Positions 24,958 to 33,700 of a stretch of DNA of 64,000 bases are shown piece by piece. The position numbers and the translations under genes are program-made. Source of the DNA: Pedobacter sp. Hv1. GTDB taxonomy: Bacteria; Bacteroidota; Bacteroidia; Sphingobacteriales; Sphingobacteriaceae. Where the stretch lies: the NCBI RefSeq assembly GCF_001412215.1, contig NZ_LLWP01000004.1, positions 186,001 to 250,000 on the forward strand. Direction: 5' to 3'. Positions within the stretch are counted from its first letter, which is position 1; every line of letters begins with the position of its first letter. The notes beneath the pieces are model-generated. The model saw only the letters and a list, made by a program, of their open reading frames with translations, did no database searches and was not told where the DNA came from.

Positions 24958-27480
24958 TTAAGTAATACTTAGACTCTTGGTAATATTTCTTTTCTCTAAC
25001 TCCATTGTTTTCAAAAATTTATATTCTTCTACTTTAACCAGATCTTTTAATTTGGTATAAATTTTAATAAGTATATTAAAGTTTAAAATGGTTACTAAGC
25101 TAAAAGCATTTTCTCTGCAATAATTGATGCATTTGTGCGCATAAGAAATTGCTTTGGCAAATTCGTTTCTATTAAGATGTTGTTGAGCTTTGATAGACAT
25201 TAAAAAAGCATTTGCATATTTTGATGTCGATTTTTGATTGAGGTGTTCTATTATTCTTTCTAATTCTTCTGCTTTTTTACTGCCAGGATTTTTTGAGGTT
25301 TCTAAAGCCAGAATATATAAGAGATAGAGGTGATATTTTCTGTAAAATTTAGCAAATAGTGGATACAATTTTTCAATAGACAAGATCAAATGAACTGAAC
25401 CTTTTGTATTGTGCTCTAATTCATTAATTAATAAAATGAACAAGTAAGAAATCAATCTTTTTACTTGAGCTATCGACACTTCATAACTCTCTTTTTCTGT
25501 TGTATTAATCTCAAATGTTTTAACTTTTTCTAAAAAAGCAAGGTTGATATTTTTATCACCTGATAATTTAGCATTGATGAAGAGTGCAGTTTCGAATGGA
25601 TCTATTGGCCATTCTTTTGTAATTGCATTCAGTTTCAAGAAAAAGTTAAGCCGTTCTTTTATATTTTTTAGGTTTAAATTTAAACAATCAGAAATTAATA
25701 ATATGGATTGATAGATCACAGCATTTTCTTTGTTGTCTACCATACCAGAGAAAAAAGTAATGATACTTTTAAAGGAAGGAGAGAGGAAATCTTGTTGAAC
25801 AAGTTTGGTAACAAATTGATCTTGCAATCCGTTCTTTTTTAATTGTACCGCATCTCCAGGCTTGTATTTTAATTGGTGCTTAATGTTTTCTAAAGTGAAC
25901 AAGAAAAAGTAATTTTCATTCTGATTGTTCAATTTTAATTTGAAAATAAGTTTGATTACTTCATAATTGCCATTTCTTATCGCAGTAAATATAGACCATT
26001 GCAATAAACTAGCTGATAAATTAGGGTGGTAAGCTGTTGTAATTTCTGCTAAGAAATTTTCATTCATGGTATGCTGTGTACGCTCCAATAATTCTTTAAA
26101 CAGAAAATATTCAAAAATATGCGCATGTACAAAACCAACGGTTTCTATCAGTATACCATTTTGTATCTGTTTATGTTCAACAAGTATCCCATCAGCAAGT
26201 AATTCCATGTATGCTTGCTTAAATATGGTAAAATCATGAAAGAACAGTTTTTTATCAACCGATAGGTTACTGTGCCCATAATCACTAAATTGTATGATTT
26301 TTTTACACAGAATGAGTTTCTCTAACGATTGATTGGATCTGTAAATATTCTCTAGGATATATTTTAAATAGATTTCGTGAAAGATAATGTCTGTATGAAA
26401 TTCACTTTGTGGATATTCCTCTCTTAGTTCATTATAGAACTTGAAATAGTAAGGGTATTTAAGTTTAGATTTAACCTTTAAGTCGAGTTTTTTCTGCGCT
26501 TTATGGTCAATATTATTCAAAACTAGGTCTACTTCCTCAATCGTGAATTTTGGTACATTCGAAGCCTGTTCATGATTGTAATAACTACCCGAATACCATT
26601 TTTGTCTTAAATAATGAGAATTGCGCATTAATGAGTAAAACCTAACCCAATAATAACTTCTCATACTCAGCACCAATTTAATGGCAGAACTATCTTCAAT
26701 TTCACATAACCAAGAAATGATGATTTCGAATATTTTTGATTTTTCCTTATTAGCGATGAACAGCTCGTGGAACGAATCTATAATGATTACAAATTTATTT
26801 CCGGTTTTCTCGTAATGGTTATTTAAAGCGGGAATTAGATTTCTGCTTTTTGAAATATTTAGCCTTTTTTTGATTTCGGTTTCAAAACTTTGATGATTAC
26901 CCTCTTTATCAAATACATCGGTAGCATTTATGAATAACACAATGTCGTTGTGAAATTTGGCCTGGGGTTTAAAAAATAGATTTTGCACCAAATGAGAGAG
27001 GAGGGTACTATTTCCATAGCCAGGTTGCGAAATGAATGCTGTAAAACTAAAATTTGATTTATAAAAATATTCAAAATCTTGAATAGCAAATTTTCTATTT
27101 ATTGTTGCTTTATATGGTATTGCAGAATGATTGACAATGCCACTTAGGGTATTTTGAGAAATTGCTTTTGCTTTTAAAGCAACATGTTTCCAATCTTCTA
27201 CATCTTTTTTATAAATAGGGGTAACGCTAGATTTTAATACAATTTCTGTATCAGAACTATCTACATATTCTAAGAGGGTATTGATGGTAAACTTAGAGAA
27301 GTTATGTTTCACTACAGCAAAGCCGAAAAGTCTCTTGATAGTGGTTTTACTGATGGTTTTATTTACTTTTTTACTGATCGAAAGTGCAATGTGCTGGCAA
27401 TCTGATGGCGAAATAAATTTAATTCCTGCTTTTTGCAAAATTAAGTTTCTCAGTTCGTTCAGCGCATGGAGATCTAGCAT
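24958..27480 (-). CDS. Paralogous HTH-like / NTPase / helical protein with degenerate Walker A
   Basis: It is similar to the 22224-24770 product along its whole length: the same N-terminal pattern ([24 protein letters not shown]), the same spacing of NTPase motifs, and a TPR-like C-terminus. The Walker A reads SQPGYGNS: the invariant Lys is Asn157 (codon at 27010-27012), while Walker B (VIIIDSF, Asp235) and the Arg in LVLSMRS are kept. The frame is intact over 840 residues, so it is not a decaying pseudogene but probably a protein that binds or hydrolyses nucleotide poorly. It diverges from the giant adhesin gene across a 294-bp region with spaced direct repeats. A partner or inhibitor of the intact copy is an attractive but untested idea. 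Confidence 0.75.
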   Translation of the reverse strand: MLDLHALNELRNLILQKAGIKFISPSDCQHIALSISKKVNKTISKTTIKRLFGFAVVKHNFSKFTINTLLEYVDSSDTEIVLKSSVTPIYKKDVEDWKHVALKAKAISQNTLSGIVNHSAIPYKATINRKFAIQDFEYFYKSNFSFTAFISQPGYGNSTLLSHLVQNLFFKPQAKFHNDIVLFINATDVFDKEGNHQSFETEIKKRLNISKSRNLIPALNNHYEKTGNKFVIIIDSFHELFIANKEKSKIFEIIISWLCEIEDSSAIKLVLSMRSYYWVRFYSLMRNSHYLRQKWYSGSYYNHEQASNVPKFTIEEVDLVLNNIDHKAQKKLDLKVKSKLKYPYYFKFYNELREEYPQSEFHTDIIFHEIYLKYILENIYRSNQSLEKLILCKKIIQFSDYGHSNLSVDKKLFFHDFTIFKQAYMELLADGILVEHKQIQNGILIETVGFVHAHIFEYFLFKELLERTQHTMNENFLAEITTAYHPNLSASLLQWSIFTAIRNGNYEVIKLIFKLKLNNQNENYFFLFTLENIKHQLKYKPGDAVQLKKNGLQDQFVTKLVQQDFLSPSFKSIITFFSGMVDNKENAVIYQSILLISDCLNLNLKNIKERLNFFLKLNAITKEWPIDPFETALFINAKLSGDKNINLAFLEKVKTFEINTTEKESYEVSIAQVKRLISYLFILLINELEHNTKGSVHLILSIEKLYPLFAKFYRKYHLYLLYILALETSKNPGSKKAEELERIIEHLNQKSTSKYANAFLMSIKAQQHLNRNEFAKAISYAHKCINYCRENAFSLVTILNFNILIKIYTKLKDLVKVEEYKFLKTMELEKRNITKSLSIT

Positions 27481-27571
27481 AATAAGGGATAAAAGTTGCG
27501 ATATATACTACCAATATAGATTTAACTATTAAGAAAATATGTAACTGGAAATTGTGGTGAAATTTCAAGAA

Positions 27572-27703
27572 TGAACAAAAAAATGTCTAATTCTCGTTCA
27601 GTTCAATCGCTAGTGAACAAATCGTGAATTAAATAAGTTTTCTTAATAACTAACTTGAACAAAATGAACAAATAAATGCTATTAGACTTGTTTAATGAAC
27701 AAA
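27572..27703. promoter_or_regulatory. Spaced TGAACAAA direct repeats in a divergent intergenic region
   Basis: TGAACAAA occurs at 27572, 27614, 27656, 27665 and 27696; the main four copies are 42, 42 and 40 bp apart, about four helical turns. GTTCA twice in tandem at 27596-27605 is the inverted core. The array lies between the divergent NTPase and adhesin genes, so it could hold a regulator that controls one or both. The rest of the 27481-27774 gap is AT-rich, with no other clear feature. Confidence 0.55.
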
Positions 27704-27774
27704 TCGAATAACAAATATCTATGGATTGGTAGCTAAAATTGTATAAAAAACAGCTTAAACTAAATCCGTATTGT

Positions 27775-30700
27775 ATGAAGTTGACATCTACCTATTCGAC
27801 TAAATTGATCAAAACGATCATTTTTCTCTTCAGTATTATAGTTATAACGCTAATCAGTAATCTTTCTTATGCACAGACGAAAATTTTAGCAAATACTGCA
27901 ACAGTAAAATCAAATCCTGTTCAAGATCCTAACAATGCCATACTAGATGATGATAGCTTTGCGATCGTAAAATCGGGAGGTTCGTTACTTGGCGGCGGTC
28001 CAAGTGGTGAGCTTGAACTAAAGTTTGCAAGTACAATACCTGCTAATAAAACCACCTTTATCAGGATCGATTTCGATGCCGATGTGCTAAATGCACTTTT
28101 AGGTGGTAATTTGGGCACTACACTAGCCGATGTTTTAGGTACGGTTGTATTAGGAAATCACTACTTTAATGTAGGTGCAAGAAATTCAGCAGGCAATGAT
28201 GTGTTAACGGGCTCAAGTAGTGGAGGTTTCTCTTCTTCTAATTTACGTTTGGTTAAAGATGCAAGTGGCAAATTTTATGTAGCCATTACGCCAGAAAATC
28301 CTTATGATAGGGTTTATATCAAAGATGTAACCAGTGCCTTGTTACTGGGAAGTTCAAATCAGACAAAAGTATATAACGCTTTTTATATATCTGGTACAGG
28401 TAGTTGCGATCCGGCCTTTGCAACAGATTTTGAAGGTACTGGATTAACAGTAAGTCTTTTAGGAGTAGGTAAAGCAGGTGTTACCAATATGCAGAATGCG
28501 ATTGATAACAATTCCTCAACTGCCTCTCAGATTAGTTTAGGTGCATTAGGTGTTGCTGGTTCAATTAGTCAAAATGTTTACTTTAATTCTCCTTCAAATT
28601 CTGGCGATGAATTTAATGTAAGATTAGGCGTTGATCCGGCATTACTTAATGTTGGTTTATTAAATAAAATATCTGTTAGTGCCTATAATGGAAATAATTT
28701 GGTCTATTCTGAAGCATTAACTAATAGTTTATTGGGTTTAGATTTAATAGGACTTTTAAATAGCGGTCAGGTGGTGAATATACCATTTTCACCTGGTTCA
28801 GCTTTTGATCGGGTTAAGATAACGCTAACCTCTCTTTTAAATGTAAATGTAACCCAAACCATTAGTGTTTATGGGGTAACCAGATCGGCACCAAGACCTA
28901 CTTTTAGTGCACCGTATTCAAATGCAATGACGGCTTGTTACAATACTGGAGCAGTATTGGGGGCCACAACAGCCGCAACCAATCAACTAATTTGGTATGC
29001 AGCTTTAGATGGGGGTGCGCCATTAGCTACTACTGCTTTTAACGGAACCTATACTACAGTAGCATTAACAGCTAATAAAACTTATTATGTAGCTGCCAAA
29101 AAAATTGGTTGCCCAGACGAATCGGCTAGAGTTGCAGTAAATGTTACTGTAAACCCTGCAATTGTTCTGCCTACAACTACTTTGGCAAATGCAATTGTTG
29201 CTACGGCTTTCTCAAAACAAATTACCCTAGCAACAGGTGGTACTGGACCATATACTTATGCCTTTGAGGCAGGCGGTACCTTGCCACCAGGAATAACATT
29301 AAGTAGTACAGGCTTATTATCTGGTACACCAACTACCGCAGGTACCTATACATTTGGTATTTCTGCAACAGATAGTAAAAACTGTAAAGTTACTACTCCA
29401 CATACACTTAAAGTTAACAATGCACTTGTTCTTGGCCCATTGGCTTTGCCAAATGGAACAGTAGGAACATTATATCCAACACAAGTGATACCAGCTGCAA
29501 CAGGTGGCAGTACACCATATGTGTATACCGCAACCAATTTGCCTCCAGGTTTGTCATTTAATGCAACAACGAGAGAAATTACCGGAACACCAACAACTGC
29601 AGGAACATTTGTGGTACCTGTTAAGGTTACCGATGGTGATGGAAATATAGTGATCAGAGATTATACGATTATTGTAAAAGATCCATTGAGCATACCAGCA
29701 GCTACTTTAGCCGATGGAACAGTAAATACACCTTATACTATTCAAACTATTCCTGCGGCTATTGGCGGAACAACTCCTTATACTTATGCTGCAACCAATC
29801 TGCCTCCAGGTTTATCATTTAATACAACAACCAGAGAAATTACAGGAACACCAACTACAGTTGGAACCTTTATTGTAGCAGTAACTGTTACCGATGCCGA
29901 GAATAAAACGGTAAATAGAAATTATTCTATTAAAGTAACTGAAGCACTATCGTTGCCTGCTAAAACATTGGCTGATGGAACAGTAGGTGCTGTGTATGTT
30001 ACCGAAACATTGCCAGCAGCACTTGGTGGTGTAGGTCCTTATACCTATGCGGCAGTAAATGTGCCACCTGGCTTAAGTTTTAATACAACAACTAGGCAAG
30101 TGAGTGGAACACCAACGCAAGCTGGTAATTATTCCATTCAGTTAACGGCTACAGATAGCGAAGGAAAAACGGTAAGCAACAATTATGCATTGAAAGTAAT
30201 AGGTGCGCTATCACTCCCTACCATGGCATTGCCAGATGGTACAGTAGGAGATGTGTATCCGGTGCAGATATTACCTGCTGTTACTGGTGGTACTGCGCCC
30301 TATACGTATGTAGCAAGCAATCTGCCTCCGGGTTTGTCATTTAATGCAACAACCAGAGAAATTACTGGTACACCAACAGTAGGTGGAAATTATTCAATTT
30401 CGTTAAAAGTTACAGATGCCAACTCGAATGTTGCCAATACCAACTATGCAATTACCATTAAGGTTAAAGCACCAATTGCCGCCAACGTAACTACCTGTAA
30501 TGGTACAAGTGCCACCTTAACAGTGTCAAATTTGCAGGCAGGTGTTACTTACAATTGGTATGGTCCAACTGGTAATACACCATTAACTACAAATAACAAT
30601 GGTACTTATACCACAGCAGTTTTAAATGCCAATACAACTTTTTATGTTGAGGCAGTTTCTGGTACTGGGGTAAGTAGCAAAACAGCAGTTAATGTAACCA

Positions 30701-33700
30701 TTAATGCTTCGCCTAATTTGCCTACCATTACTACAAACAACCAGGTGGTTAATAGTGGTCAAAATACTGTTTTGCAGGCAAGTGCCGATGCAGGCCTTAC
30801 CATTAATTGGTATGGTGTTGCTACTGGAGGCACTCTATTAGGAACAGGTACTAGTTTTACTACACCTAACTTATCAACCACCACAACTTATTATGCAGAA
30901 ACTGTAAATGCAAATGGTTGTAAAAGTGCTACTCGTGCGCCTGTAACTGTAACAGTTACCACTGGTGGTGGTGGTACAGCATGTAATGCTGCAAATTCAC
31001 AAAATACAGGTATCATTTCGCTTTTATGTGTGTTGTGTAATATCACAGGACCAACAAATTCAACTGATGCAGATCCAAATAACTTTACAAAAATTACGCT
31101 CTCGGTAGGTGTTGCCGCTACAGGATACCAAAGACTAATATTCCCAACTGCTGGTTTAAGTACCGACAGTATTCGCTTAGATTTAGCTACGCCAACAGGA
31201 TTATTAGACCTTTCGGTATTAAGCGGTATCACCGTTAAAGTGATGAATGGATCTACAGTAGTAAGTTCGTACCCATTAAATTCATCGTTGATCTATTTAC
31301 AACTGCTCAGTGGAAACAGATTTAAAGCAACTGTACCTGCTGGTGCAGATTTTGATCGTGTTGAAGTGAGCTTCAGTGCTGTAGTAGCTGCATTAAGTAG
31401 CTTAGATATTTATGGTGCCGAAATTATTTATCCAAAACCAACCATTGCTGCTTCTGGTCAATCTGTTTGTTCAGGAAGCACAGCTGCATTAAGTGCCACA
31501 CCAAATGGGGGTACTACTTTAACTTGGTATAGTGCAGCGACTGGTGGAACACTTTTAGCTACTGGAAATACCTATACAAGTCCGGCATTAACAGCTTCAA
31601 CCATTTATTACATCCAAGTAAGTAGAAATGGTTGTGCTAATCCAGAACGTGTACCAGTTAATGTAACTGTTGTACCAGTTTTAGCAGTTCCAGTTGTAGC
31701 CGCTGTTGGTGCAAGTTGCGAAGGTTCTGCTGTTGTTTTATCTGTAACAAGTCCAGACCCAACAATTACCTACAAATGGTATGATGTGGCCACTGGTGGA
31801 ACATCATTGTTTAGTGGAGCATCATTTACTACGCCAGCATTAACTGCAAGCAAAACTTACTACGTAGAAGCAACTAAATTAGGTTGTACCAGTGCTACAA
31901 GAGCAGCGGTTCCAGTTACCGTTAACCCTCGTCCAAGTTTGCCACAAGTACAATCTTCAGTATCAACAATAACTGCTGGTCAGACTGTAATTTTAACAGC
32001 TACCTCTACAGATTCAAATGTTGACTTTAATTGGTATACTTCTGCTAATGCAACTGCACCAGTATATACAGGTGCAACTTATGTAACTCCACCACTTAAT
32101 GCAACCACTACATTTTATGTAGATGCCAAATCTAAAACAAATGGCTGCGTATCTGCAAGTAGGGTAGCCATCACTATCAATGTTGACAATGGGGGTACTC
32201 CAAATCCAGTACCATGTGAGGGGGCTGCAGCCGAAACAAATGGTGTAAATGGAGTAGCCTTGCTTTCGGGTGTGGTTAATTCAGGCCTAGCAATTGATAA
32301 TGATACCCAAACCGCATCAACATTGTTGATGCCAGTTGGTGCATTGAATGCATCAGTCTATCAAAGATTAACCTTTGGTAGTGCTGGTAATATTGGCGAT
32401 GCTGTAAAAGTGTTGATCAGCTCGCCTGGAAAATTACTATCATTGGCACTTTTAGGAAATGTTGAGATCTCTACTTCCAACGGTGGAGTAAGCAATAATG
32501 ATGCAGTATCATTGGGAGGTGCTTTGGTAAGCTTAGAATTATTAAGTGGAAATACCCAAGCATTGGTTACCATTGTACCTACTAAAGCATTCGATGCTGT
32601 TGAGATTAAATTAAATTCTGGTGTTTTAGGTGCCTTAACCTCAATTGGTGTAAATTATGCACAACATGTTATCGCAGCGCCAGAAGTTACCACGGCTAAT
32701 GCTACTGCATGTTTAAATCAAGCTACAACACTATCGGTTAAAAACCCTAAAGCTAACCTAACCTATAAATGGTATGATGCTACTGGAGTTTATCAAACTG
32801 GTAAGGATGGCGTAAGCTTCACAACACCAGCTTTATCAGCAAATACCAAATATTTTGTAGCTGCTAGTTCTTCAACAGGATGTTTAAGTGCTAAATCAGA
32901 AATCAATGTAACCATTACTCCAGCTCCTGTAGCACCAACCTTATTGTCAAATGATGTCACTACTTGTTCTGGCAATAATGTAGTATTACAAGTAAAAGAC
33001 CCAATAGCTGGAATAACCTATAAATGGTATAATGCAGCTGGTGTTTATCAAACTGGAAAAGATGGAACTTCATTTACCATTGCATCAGTTACTGCAAATA
33101 CCACTTATGCTGTAGAAGCGGTTAATGCCTGTGGTTTAGCTTCAGCTCGTACTACGGCAACCGTAAAAGTAGGTACATTAGATCCTCCAATAGTTACCCC
33201 AGCTTCTGTAAGTATAAGTTCTGGATCGGTAGCCATACTAACCGCTACATCAAGTACAGCAAACGCAGTAATCAACTGGTACCAAACCGCAACTTCTACT
33301 ACCATTTTGGCCACAGGTAATTCATATATTACCCCAACATTAACAACTACCACAACTTTCTACGCAGAAGCATCGGTTCCGGGTGGTTGTGCTTCGGTAC
33401 GTGTGCCAGTTGTGGTTACAGTTATTCCTGGCGGACCACCAACAACAGTACCTTGCGGTTCGGCTACTATTGCTGTGGCAGATGGTGTAAGTGGCGTGGC
33501 CCTTTTAGCTGGTGTGTTTAATCCAGGTTTAGCAGTAGATGATAAAATTGAAACAGCTTCTTCTTTAGTAATGCCAGTTGGTGCTTTGGGTGCTTATGTT
33601 TATCAAAGAGTTGGCTTTACTGGCGGACTTTCGAATATTGGCGATGCCCTACGTATTAAAATTACTTCGCCGGGTAAATTGTTATCGTTAGGTGTACTTC

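Noticed and set aside
24958..27480. Pseudogene call for the NTPase with degenerate Walker A
   Set aside because: The frame is intact for 840 codons, all other motifs are kept and similarity to the paralogue extends to the C-terminus.
27739..27774. TTG start of the giant adhesin 12 codons upstream
   Set aside because: ATG 27775 opens directly on a good signal peptide; the upstream codons are polar and atypical before a signal sequence.
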